Positions 8,455 through 14,982 of a stretch of 19,059 nucleotides of DNA are shown piece after piece. The stretch is from an uncultured Bacteroidales bacterium (lineage in GTDB: Bacteria; Bacteroidota; Bacteroidia; Bacteroidales; Muribaculaceae): the NCBI GenBank assembly GCA_905210435.1, contig CAJLWO010000051.1, positions 1 through 19,059 on the forward strand, read 5' to 3'. Position 1 is the stretch's first letter. Each line of letters begins with the position of its first letter. The translations under genes and the position numbers were made by a program. The notes under the pieces are model-generated. The model searched no databases. It saw only the letters and a program-made list of their open reading frames with translations, and was not told the DNA's origin.

Positions 8455-8488
8455 AAAAATAGCGGCCAAATAACAAGCCGCTATTTTT
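8455..8488 (-). terminator. Intrinsic terminator after rnhA
   Basis: AAAAATAGCGGC (8455-8466) pairs with GCCGCTATTTTT (8477-8488) over 12 bases with a 10-base loop. On the minus strand the stem ends in a U-run. It lies 25 bases after the rnhA stop codon and isolates that pair of genes from nadA. Confidence 0.88.
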
Positions 8489-8512
8489 CAACATAAATAT
8501 ACGATATGTAAA

Positions 8513-9151
8513 TTACTTCCTGTCGAAATCGGCGGGTATCTCACCCCACTTCTCCGTATCCCATTTTATCACTCGGTTGTACGATACGTTTGACTGTATC
8601 CACTTGTCGGCACGCGCAAGCATATCGAATATCTTGTCATTGTTTTTTGTATGTGCGAGTTTTGATTTATGGCCGCGGTTGCGCAGCCATGACAGTGCAG
8701 TGCGCGAGTCGGAATAGACCACGGTTTCCGTATTGTTTGTCTTTTTAAGAAAAGCCAACACATGTATAAGAGCGAGATATTCGGCCACATTGTTAGTGCC
8801 GTCGGCAAGCGGGCCTACGTGGAATATCTCGGCTCCCGTCATCACATCCACACCACGGTATTCCATAGGGCCGGGATTGCCAGAGCATGCCCCGTCCACC
8901 GCTATGCTGTCTTTTACAATATCCGGTATGGCCTCATAGTTCACCGTCTCCCTGCGGTTCATGGCTATGCTGCGCAACAATTGTATCTGTTCCTTATAGT
9001 CGCCTCTATACGCTTTTGTAGCCGCCTCCTGGGAGTCGAACGATTTGTATTCTGCGCCCGGAAATCCCGTTACTTGCAGCTTGCATTCTTCCCATGAATC
9101 ATAAATACCTGGACTGAATCCCTTCCACACCACATAAAATTTCCTGTTCAT
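8513..9151 (-). CDS. rnhA: Ribonuclease HI with N-terminal viroplasmin domain
   Basis: A 212-residue enzyme cutting the RNA strand of RNA-DNA hybrids, for example in R-loops and lagging-strand primers. Residues about 4-48 (KFYVVWKGFSPGIYDSW, ending FDSQEAATKAY) form the small viroplasmin-type hybrid-binding domain first seen in caulimoviruses and eukaryotic RNase H1. The catalytic domain begins near residue 80: Asp86 in VDGACSGNPG, Glu124 in NNVAEYLAL and Asp148 in VYSDSRTAL are the expected first three acidic residues, and Asp208 near the C-terminus (GEIPADFD) is the likely fourth. The start ATG overlaps the stop of the upstream dehydrogenase-like gene as ATGA, so translation is probably coupled. 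A strong terminator follows. Confidence 0.95.
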   Translation of the reverse strand: MNRKFYVVWKGFSPGIYDSWEECKLQVTGFPGAEYKSFDSQEAATKAYRGDYKEQIQLLRSIAMNRRETVNYEAIPDIVKDSIAVDGACSGNPGPMEYRGVDVMTGAEIFHVGPLADGTNNVAEYLALIHVLAFLKKTNNTETVVYSDSRTALSWLRNRGHKSKLAHTKNNDKIFDMLARADKWIQSNVSYNRVIKWDTEKWGEIPADFDRK

Positions 9152-10359
9152 GACAATTGTAGAAATATGTTTATATCAGTGAAGCGGCAGCCTGCTGTTT
9201 TGGCCACTTGCGGATCGGTTACTTTACCCAAGAAAGTGAATACTCCACGGCGCAGTCCGGGAGTAAGTTTTAGTGCATTCGTAAGCCCCTCGCATGTTAT
9301 TATCGAGTCAAGCATCGTGATGAATGTATTGCTCAGAGCCATTGCCGCCGTACGCGGAACGGCACTTCCGGCATTCACGTAGCACACTCTTTTTTCATTT
9401 GCCGTACGGTTGCTGTCTATTGCGACGGCAAGGTCTATTGTCGGCATTGACGGGAATATGCGTCCGTGGCTTGCGTCAAGGTCAAAGGTCACCACACCTT
9501 TTTTCATTATCTCGACTGTATCCGTCCCTATGCTCAGTTTTGACTGCATAGGTGTCGCTATCACCACATCGGCCGTACGGAGCGCCGATGTAAGCACTCT
9601 TTCGTGGAGCGATGACGCTATCACTCCCGGACCGAGGTCACGTACCGCCGCACGGAGCGAATACACATCATCGTCAAACATTCTCACAATCGCACCCAAT
9701 CCCAGCGCCGAACGCGATGCGGCTATCGCTGCGATGCCCGAACCTATCACTGTCACTTCGCACGGATTCAGTCCTGCAATACCCCCAAGAAGTATTCCTT
9801 TGCCGGCATTGGCGTCGGCGAGTAGGGAAGAGGCTGTTGCTATTGCCGCGCGCCCGTCAATCTCGGCAAGTATGTCGGCGAAAGGCCTGTTGCCCCGTTC
9901 ATCGGCTATATTGTTTACCGCTACACCCACAATTGCCATTCGCTGCATCTCTATGATTGAATCGGCATGTATTTTGTCGGGACAGAGCAACGTAAGCAAC
10001 ATCGCGCCGCGCCGCATCTTTTTTATATCGGCCGGAGTAAGTGTCGACATGTTTATGACTATGTCGCACGACAGAGCGCCGTGTCGGTCGGTCAGTTCTG
10101 CACCCTGCCGTGAGTATGCATTGTCGCTGTAATGTATTGAATTGGCCGCACCGTGCTCTATTCTTACGGCATATCCCTTTTCAATAAGCCTGTTCACACC
10201 TTCCGGAGTCAGTGGAAACCGGCGTTCCGATGTATCGGTATTGTGAGGCAGTCCTATGGTGATACGTTTGCGTGCCGTGGCTACAGCTTCAGGTTGCTCC
10301 AGTGGAGTGGCATTTGACGAAATACTGTTGTCCATGACTGAAAAATAATAATGGTTCAA
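9148..10359 (-). CDS. Divergent alanine dehydrogenase / transhydrogenase-alpha family protein
   Basis: A 403-residue soluble protein. The fold is recognisable from the N-terminal RITIGLPHNTDTSERRFPLTP (31-52; canonical Ald has a GxPKE...E.RVALTP pattern), a Rossmann motif IGSGIAA (205-211), TFDLDASHGR (291-300) and VNAGSAVPRTAAMALSNTF (328-346). True alanine dehydrogenases carry a substrate Lys in a VxKVKEP context and a catalytic His in a YLHLA context. Here the matching segments read VINMSTLT (101-108) and LLTLLCPD (121-128), so both residues appear to be missing. It may use another substrate or have lost amino-acid dehydrogenase activity. An ATG at residue 9 (MDNSISS) is an alternative start. 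The gene overlaps rnhA by four bases. Confidence 0.75.
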   Translation of the reverse strand: MNHYYFSVMDNSISSNATPLEQPEAVATARKRITIGLPHNTDTSERRFPLTPEGVNRLIEKGYAVRIEHGAANSIHYSDNAYSRQGAELTDRHGALSCDIVINMSTLTPADIKKMRRGAMLLTLLCPDKIHADSIIEMQRMAIVGVAVNNIADERGNRPFADILAEIDGRAAIATASSLLADANAGKGILLGGIAGLNPCEVTVIGSGIAAIAASRSALGLGAIVRMFDDDVYSLRAAVRDLGPGVIASSLHERVLTSALRTADVVIATPMQSKLSIGTDTVEIMKKGVVTFDLDASHGRIFPSMPTIDLAVAIDSNRTANEKRVCYVNAGSAVPRTAAMALSNTFITMLDSIITCEGLTNALKLTPGLRRGVFTFLGKVTDPQVAKTAGCRFTDINIFLQLS

Positions 10360-10387
10360 TTAAAAAAACACACACCCATTCAACAAA

Positions 10388-10427
10388 ACTCGCATATATT
10401 TGCATATACTCGTTTATATTTGCAATA
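10388..10427 (+). repeat. Two tandem 20-bp units containing plus-strand TATATTTG octamers
   Basis: ACTCGCATATATTTGCATAT (10388-10407) is followed directly by ACTCGTTTATATTTGCAATA (10408-10427). They differ at five positions. Each contains TATATTTG, a perfect TAnnTTTG, at 10395-10402 and 10415-10422 on the plus strand, pointing away from the dehydrogenase-like gene and towards the palindromes that precede aroK's end. They could be operator copies for the minus-strand gene or promoters for a short plus-strand RNA. Confidence 0.45.
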
Positions 10428-10487
10428 CTCCAGCAACAATAGAGCGGAGTTTATTGCATGACTGATATTGACGGTTGCCTGATGTAG

Positions 10488-10624
10488 GGCTGCTCCGGGG
10501 AGCAGCCGCTAACCCGCTTTGGTATCGATAACTTCCAACAGTGTAGGGACGCACGATCTGTGCGTCCGGAAAGCGGGCATTGATTATCAGCGTATTATAG
10601 GGCGCACAGACCGTGCGTCCCTAC
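10488..10624. repeat. Nested GC-rich palindromes between aroK and the dehydrogenase-like gene
   Basis: GGCTGCTCC (10488-10496) pairs with GGAGCAGCC (10499-10507). CCCGCTTT (10513-10520) pairs with AAAGCGGG (10570-10577) and encloses GGACGCAC (10547-10554) paired with GTGCGTCC (10560-10567). A second copy of the last palindrome lies in inverse orientation at 10600-10624, so 10543-10567 and 10600-10624 are near-identical inverted copies of a GTAGGGACGCACG...GTGCG unit. The end of the second copy supplies the TAG stop of aroK (10621-10623). This looks like an interspersed REP-type element that also acts as the aroK terminator. Confidence 0.7.
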
Positions 10625-11151
10625 GTTAGCAGAAATGTCGCTATAAACCTGTCAATCGAGGCCTCCAGATCGTCGACGGTATCCAACTTGTCGGCACCGA
10701 AACGATGCGTAGCCCGGCTGTAGAAAGGAATCCTCTTTTCAAGCGACTTGACTATAAATTCGCGGAGCTCGTCATCATCGAAATCAGCTATCAGGGGGCG
10801 TTGGCTTCTTCCCTCCTTAAGCCGTGCATGCAATATGTCGACAGATGCGTCTAGCCATACCGTAGTGCCGCGGCTGTTCATTATCTCCATATTGTCAAAG
10901 AAACATGGCGTACCGCCGCCGCATGCTACCAGTATATCCTTTTTCAATGAAAGTTCCCTGATGCAGTCGCGTTCGATGAGTCTGAAGCCATCCTCGCCGC
11001 GTTCTTTGAATATATCTTTTATCGACTTGCCGTACCGTTCTTCGATATATTGGTCGAGGTCTATAAAAGCGATATGGGCGCGGGCTTCGACTCCGCGGCC
11101 AAGCGTAGTCTTACCCGAGCCCATATATCCTATGAGAAATATCGGCGACAT
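10621..11151 (-). CDS. aroK: Shikimate kinase
   Basis: A 176-residue cytoplasmic NMP-kinase-fold enzyme that phosphorylates shikimate with ATP in aromatic amino acid synthesis. The P-loop GYMGSGKTT is at 8-16. Asp31 and Asp33 in IDLDQYIEERYG bind metal and shikimate, Arg57 in the GFRLIE segment and the GGG at 78-80 (ACGGGTPC) complete the shikimate site, and the lid is near GRSQRPL (114-120). Length is typical. Its ATG overlaps the mscL stop by one base (TAATG), so it is probably translated by coupling after mscL. The C-terminal codons run into the palindromic repeat, which provides the TAG stop; the last few residues may therefore differ from relatives. Confidence 0.96.
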   Translation of the reverse strand: MSPIFLIGYMGSGKTTLGRGVEARAHIAFIDLDQYIEERYGKSIKDIFKERGEDGFRLIERDCIRELSLKKDILVACGGGTPCFFDNMEIMNSRGTTVWLDASVDILHARLKEGRSQRPLIADFDDDELREFIVKSLEKRIPFYSRATHRFGADKLDTVDDLEASIDRFIATFLLT

Positions 11152-11576
11152 TATTTTTTGCTGTCAACGTCCTTCTTCAGAAGGTCGCGGATTTCTGTAA
11201 GCAGAGTTTCTTCAGCCGACGGGGCAGGGGGAGCGGCGGGAGCTGCCTCCTCTTTTTTCTTGAATTTCATTATCACGCGAAGTGCCACGAATATGCTCAG
11301 GGCTATGATGATGAAGTCGATGATGTTCTGGATGAAGATACCGTAGTTGATGGCTACTTCCTGTACCGAGCCGTCAGCCGACGCTTCAGTTATCACATGC
11401 TTGAGATTTTTATAACCCTCACCTCCTGTCACAAGTGACATTACAGGCATTATCAGGTCATTGACAAGCGAAGTTACAATCTTACCGAAAGCACCGCCGA
11501 TGATTACACCGACAGCCATGTCGATGATATTGCCTTTCATGGCAAACTCTTTGAAATCAGATAAGAATTTTCCCAT
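11151..11576 (-). CDS. mscL: Large-conductance mechanosensitive channel MscL
   Basis: A 141-residue inner-membrane channel that opens under membrane tension to relieve hypo-osmotic shock. The N-terminal MGKFLSDFKEFAMKGN amphipathic helix leads into the first transmembrane helix (about 15-45, MAVGVIIGGAFGKIVTSL), which holds the gate. A periplasmic loop carries EVAINYG, and the second helix spans about 77-103 (FIQNIIDFIIIALSIFVAL). It ends in a charged KFKKKEE stretch, a Pro/Ala-rich linker (111-120) and a C-terminal helix that forms the cytoplasmic bundle. Length is normal. A good -7 octamer lies 40 bases upstream and aroK follows with a one-base overlap. Confidence 0.97.
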   Translation of the reverse strand: MGKFLSDFKEFAMKGNIIDMAVGVIIGGAFGKIVTSLVNDLIMPVMSLVTGGEGYKNLKHVITEASADGSVQEVAINYGIFIQNIIDFIIIALSIFVALRVIMKFKKKEEAAPAAPPAPSAEETLLTEIRDLLKKDVDSKK

Positions 11577-11616
11577 CTTTTTGATATTTAAGTTAAAAAA
11601 TAAATTCCATATTTTG

Positions 11617-11624
11617 CAAAGTTA
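11617..11624 (-). promoter_or_regulatory. -7 element of the mscL-aroK promoter
   Basis: TAACTTTG on the minus strand matches TAnnTTTG exactly and lies 40 bases upstream of the mscL ATG, giving a leader of about 35 bases. No TTG was found at the normal upstream distance, so only the -7 half is supported. Confidence 0.55.
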
Positions 11625-11704
11625 ACAAAAAATATCACTTTTATGATATTTCATCACCCTCAAATAGTAATACAATTAAATAAACAATAAGTTTTTGAAA
11701 TGTA

Positions 11705-11871
11705 TTAGAGCTTGTCTAAATTTATATGATGCAGATTTTGAGAGGAATTGTCAGATGGATTTTTGCTTGCGATGAGGGAGCGTAGCCGTAGCTACGTGAC
11801 TGAAGAGCGAGCAAAAAGACACTGACAAGACCCTCTAAAGCAAAGTAATATGAATTTTAGACAAGCTCTTA
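11705..11871. mobile_element. MITE-like fold-back element with TTA flanks
   Basis: The 13-bp terminal inverted repeats GAGCTTGTCTAAA (11708-11720) and TTTAGACAAGCTC (11856-11868) are perfect and are flanked on both sides by TTA (11705-11707 and 11869-11871), as expected of a 3-bp target duplication. The whole 161-bp interior is an imperfect palindrome: TTTTTGCTTGC (11760-11770) faces GCGAGCAAAAA (11807-11817), TTGTCAG (11748-11754) faces CTGACAA (11822-11828), and the core CGTAGC-CGTA-GCTACG (11781-11796) sits at the exact centre. It encodes nothing and would need a transposase from elsewhere. TNA duplications occur in some IS5-family groups. It occupies most of the 315-base gap between lptD and mscL; the remainder is AT-rich with the mscL promoter. 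Confidence 0.7.
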
Positions 11872-11892
11872 GAGATTGTATAGACAATCTCT
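11871..11892 (-). terminator. Hairpin at the lptD stop codon
   Basis: AGAGATTGT (11871-11879) pairs with ACAATCTCT (11884-11892) around a four-base loop, overlapping the last base of the lptD stop. There is no U-tract on the minus strand, so it may stabilise the 3' end more than terminate. The fold-back element abuts it. Confidence 0.45.
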
Positions 11893-14681
11893 TAATACCA
11901 GGTGACGCCGTTCTGGCGCGAAGAGCGTTTGTCATATTTCAAGTCGCTGAGCATCGACGACTTGACTGAAATATGGAAATTGAAACTTTTGTACGGACCC
12001 ACAGGTATGAAACTTGCGCTCATCGAGAAGCAGTGCAGGTCGCGCGATATGTTGCAGTTCATGTATGCAATTTTGTGGGTATCGAAATTATACGATGCCG
12101 ATAAAGAGAAATTCCAGTTGGCGGTAGGGCGTATGTTGCCCGAGAACGACAGGTTTTGCGTTATCTTGCCGTCATATTCCATCTTTTGCTTGTTGAAGGA
12201 GCCATAGCCGTAACCTATCGAGTAATTGAAGGTCAGGCTCCACGGCACTTCCCACTTCATATAGCCGTCGTCGCCGAGAGCCATTGCTCCGTCATCATCT
12301 TCATCGTCCTGGTTGCGTCGGGCCGACGGACGCGTGTTCTGCATGTCGTCCGTATCGTCGTTCCCCCGGTTTTTGGTATCCTTTTTGTCCTTCTTCCGCT
12401 TGAAGGTGTTGTTGTTGAACGTGTAGGAGAATGATGTTCCGGTGCTTGACAGGCGTCCTATGCCTTTGCCTGCTTTCCAGCGAGGTATGTTGACCCTGAC
12501 GGGATTGCCGGCCGAATTGAGCTGGTAGGTATATACATCCCATACGGCCGACAGGTTGAGATTGAAATTCTTGACAAGTCTGAGCAGTATCGACGTGTTG
12601 ATATTGCTCCAGTTGAGGGAGTCGGCCGCGAAGTTGTAGCTTTGCGATACGGTGAAATTCTCAATGAGTGATATTTTTTTCTCTCCGATGGAATCGTTAT
12701 CCGACTTCACCTTCATCTCCAGGTTGTTGGCCAGCGATACCGATACGGTTCCCGATTTTCCCTGACCGGGTACGCCGAACAGCGAGTTGGGGAACATCGA
12801 GTATTTGCGCTGCACCTGCTCACCCTGGGCGTTGACATAGTCATACGAATCGTAATAGCCGAAGAAAGGGGAGGAGAAGTCGGGCGATGCGCTCAGTGAT
12901 ATGGTAGGAGTGAGCACGTGGCGTATCATCTTGATTTTGTCGCCCATGAACGGCAGCGGCGTATAGAAACCGTATATTTTCGTATCGAGCGACAGCGACG
13001 CGTCAAAGTCCCACACGTTGTAGAAACTATGCGTCGTGTCGCACACTTCAACAGCTGCGTTCGGATCCCACTGCCGGCGTACCTTTGTGGTGTACATACG
13101 GTCACGCAGGTTGATTGACGGTGTCAGGTTGAAGTATTTGAATATGTTGAAGGTGGCCGAGATTGGTATGCTGTGTTTCATACCGTTGCGCCAGTCCTTG
13201 ATAAGGCTCTTCTGGAAGAATACATCCTGCTTGGCTGTCAGCGAGTTCTGGAGCTGGCCGGAGTACGACATGCGTATCTTTTCATACCAGCGTTCGTCGC
13301 CCACGGCGCGCTTGCGTTTGAAGGGATATATCTGCGACATCGTCAGTGTCACATTGGGGAACGATACCGACAGCGTCGAGTCCTGTGTGCGCTGCGACAC
13401 GTTGAGCGTGGTCGACAGCGACCATTTCGACTGCGGGAAGCGGTAGGTCATGTTGACCGTCGAACTCTTAGTGTTTTCCGTGAATGCCGACGAATAATAC
13501 GAGTTGAGGTCATTGCGTGTATAGCCTGAAGTGGTGAAATTGACCGAGGCCGACAGGTTCATGTTGGGATTGGCCTTGGCATCCTGCGAGTGGCTCCATA
13601 CTATCTGGAAGTTGGTCTGCTTCGAGTAGTCGGGCTGACCCTTGTCGCCGTATATCGATTTCAGGTAGCTTATGCTGAAATTACCCGAATATTTGTAACG
13701 TTTGGCGTAGGTGCTCCGTGCTGAGAGTCCCCACGACCCGCGGGTATATATCTCGCCGGTAAGCGCTAAGTCTATGTTGTTGTTGATGGCGAAATAATAA
13801 CCTCCGTCACGCAGATAGAAACCGCGGTTGTAGTCGTCGCCGAATGTCGGCACTATGACTCCCGATGCATATTTGCTCGAGAAGGGGAAGTAGCCGAACG
13901 GTACTGCAAGCGGCAGCGGCAGCCCCGCAAGCACCATGTAGGTCGGGCCGGTCACGATATTGCTTTTAGGCTTTACCTTGGCGCGTGTCAGCTGGAAATA
14001 GAAGTGCGGATGCTCATGGTTGTCGCAGGTGGTATAGCGCCCGTTCTGCAGGTAATAGTAGTCATCCTCAGTCTTTTTGGTCGTTCCGCCTGTGAGATAG
14101 CCTTCACCCTGCTCGGTGATGACATCGGTGATGAAACCGCGCTTTGACTTGAAGTTGTAGCGCATCGTTTTTGTCTCGTAGCTCGAACCTCCCTCCTCGA
14201 AAACCGGGCTTCCTATGACTTCGCCTACCGAGTCGGTCTGTCCCACGGCATAGACCTCGCTTTTGTCAAGGTCTATTTCTATCTGGGCGGCGTCGAGCTT
14301 CAGGTCGCCGTAATCCACCTGTCCGTTACCGTACATGTACATGTTGGAGCGTCCGATAAGCACCATTGAGTCAGACGATGAGAACACCACCTGATTGTCG
14401 AGGTCGACTTTCTCGCGGCGTATGCGCGACGGGGTAGTGCCGGCAGGCCGCGTAGGGGCAATATGTTTCTTCTCCCTGATACTGTCGACAGCAGCGACCG
14501 AATCCTGTATGCTGTCATTCAACACATTGACAGCCAATACGCTGTCAGGGCGCTCGGTACCGGCCGACGCACTTTCCGCGTCAGGTTTCTGAGGGCGCGG
14601 AGCATTCATTCCCCCGGCAATGCCTGAGAAACATAACGAGGTAAGTATGAGAGTTATATATAATCGGAGACGGGTGTACAC
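11892..14681 (-). CDS. lptD: LptD-like outer-membrane LPS assembly protein
   Basis: A 929-residue outer-membrane protein. A signal peptide (about 1-24, hydrophobic LYITLILTSLCFSGIAGG) is followed by a low-complexity linker. An OstA/LptA-like domain follows at about 85-200, with VVFSSSDSMVLIGRSNMYMY, the GNGQVDYGDLKLDAAQIEID region and YLTGG. A long C-terminal part has alternating hydrophobic and polar strands typical of a large beta-barrel. By family, it would receive LPS from a periplasmic Lpt bridge and insert it in the outer leaflet. Between residues 761 and 806 there is a strongly charged insert, basic then acidic (QDDEDDDGAM), which is probably a loop between strands. The start is GTG at 14681; I saw no ATG that would preserve the signal peptide. 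It is the first minus-strand gene after the strand switch. Confidence 0.88.
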   Translation of the reverse strand: MYTRLRLYITLILTSLCFSGIAGGMNAPRPQKPDAESASAGTERPDSVLAVNVLNDSIQDSVAAVDSIREKKHIAPTRPAGTTPSRIRREKVDLDNQVVFSSSDSMVLIGRSNMYMYGNGQVDYGDLKLDAAQIEIDLDKSEVYAVGQTDSVGEVIGSPVFEEGGSSYETKTMRYNFKSKRGFITDVITEQGEGYLTGGTTKKTEDDYYYLQNGRYTTCDNHEHPHFYFQLTRAKVKPKSNIVTGPTYMVLAGLPLPLAVPFGYFPFSSKYASGVIVPTFGDDYNRGFYLRDGGYYFAINNNIDLALTGEIYTRGSWGLSARSTYAKRYKYSGNFSISYLKSIYGDKGQPDYSKQTNFQIVWSHSQDAKANPNMNLSASVNFTTSGYTRNDLNSYYSSAFTENTKSSTVNMTYRFPQSKWSLSTTLNVSQRTQDSTLSVSFPNVTLTMSQIYPFKRKRAVGDERWYEKIRMSYSGQLQNSLTAKQDVFFQKSLIKDWRNGMKHSIPISATFNIFKYFNLTPSINLRDRMYTTKVRRQWDPNAAVEVCDTTHSFYNVWDFDASLSLDTKIYGFYTPLPFMGDKIKMIRHVLTPTISLSASPDFSSPFFGYYDSYDYVNAQGEQVQRKYSMFPNSLFGVPGQGKSGTVSVSLANNLEMKVKSDNDSIGEKKISLIENFTVSQSYNFAADSLNWSNINTSILLRLVKNFNLNLSAVWDVYTYQLNSAGNPVRVNIPRWKAGKGIGRLSSTGTSFSYTFNNNTFKRKKDKKDTKNRGNDDTDDMQNTRPSARRNQDDEDDDGAMALGDDGYMKWEVPWSLTFNYSIGYGYGSFNKQKMEYDGKITQNLSFSGNIRPTANWNFSLSASYNFDTHKIAYMNCNISRDLHCFSMSASFIPVGPYKSFNFHISVKSSMLSDLKYDKRSSRQNGVTWY

Positions 14682-14707
14682 CTTGATAAGCCTTGGTTTA
14701 TAGAACG

Positions 14708-14715
14708 CAAAGATA
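14708..14715 (-). promoter_or_regulatory. -7 element of the lptD promoter
   Basis: TATCTTTG on the minus strand is a perfect TAnnTTTG, 26 bases upstream of the lptD GTG, implying a leader of about 20 bases. No matching -33 TTTG was seen. The gap of 301 bases to korA (14682-14982) is AT-rich, holds no gene, and appears to carry the two divergent promoters and little else. Confidence 0.6.
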
Positions 14716-14938
14716 CGTAAAAAATATCATCCTATACCGTATCCTAATGTTAATTTGCATTTAACCATGCTATTTTATTCCCTAATTACATATAATTCGG
14801 CATGCTGTCCGGCCATTATCGAGTCGGTGACTATATTTTTATGCATATATACCGTTGGGCAGAGTGTTAAATCCGCCATATTTTGTGTTTTATACTAAAA
14901 TATTGATGTCGTATTTTTTATTTGACTGTTAAAATAAC

Positions 14939-14946
14939 TACCTTTG
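14939..14946 (+). promoter_or_regulatory. -7 element of the korAB promoter
   Basis: TACCTTTG is a perfect TAnnTTTG, 36 bases before the korA ATG. The TTTG at 14921-14924 is a possible -33 element but only 14 bases upstream, shorter than usual. The leader between this site and the ATG is AT-rich, favourable for translation in this phylum. Confidence 0.65.
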
Positions 14947-14982
14947 CGTGTAGAAAAGATATAAATTGTTATTCTCTTGCAA

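Noticed and set aside
8306..8494. Minus-strand open frame of 62 codons in the nadA-rnhA gap
   Set aside because: Its start overlaps the rnhA terminator stem and its composition is Phe/Leu/Tyr from AT-rich DNA; not a credible gene.
9410..10132. Plus-strand open frame of 240 codons opposite the dehydrogenase-like gene
   Set aside because: Antisense shadow of a recognisable protein; low-complexity Ser/Ala/Ile composition and no motif.
14977..14982. TTG start of korA two codons upstream
   Set aside because: An ATG follows directly and gives the normal family N-terminus.
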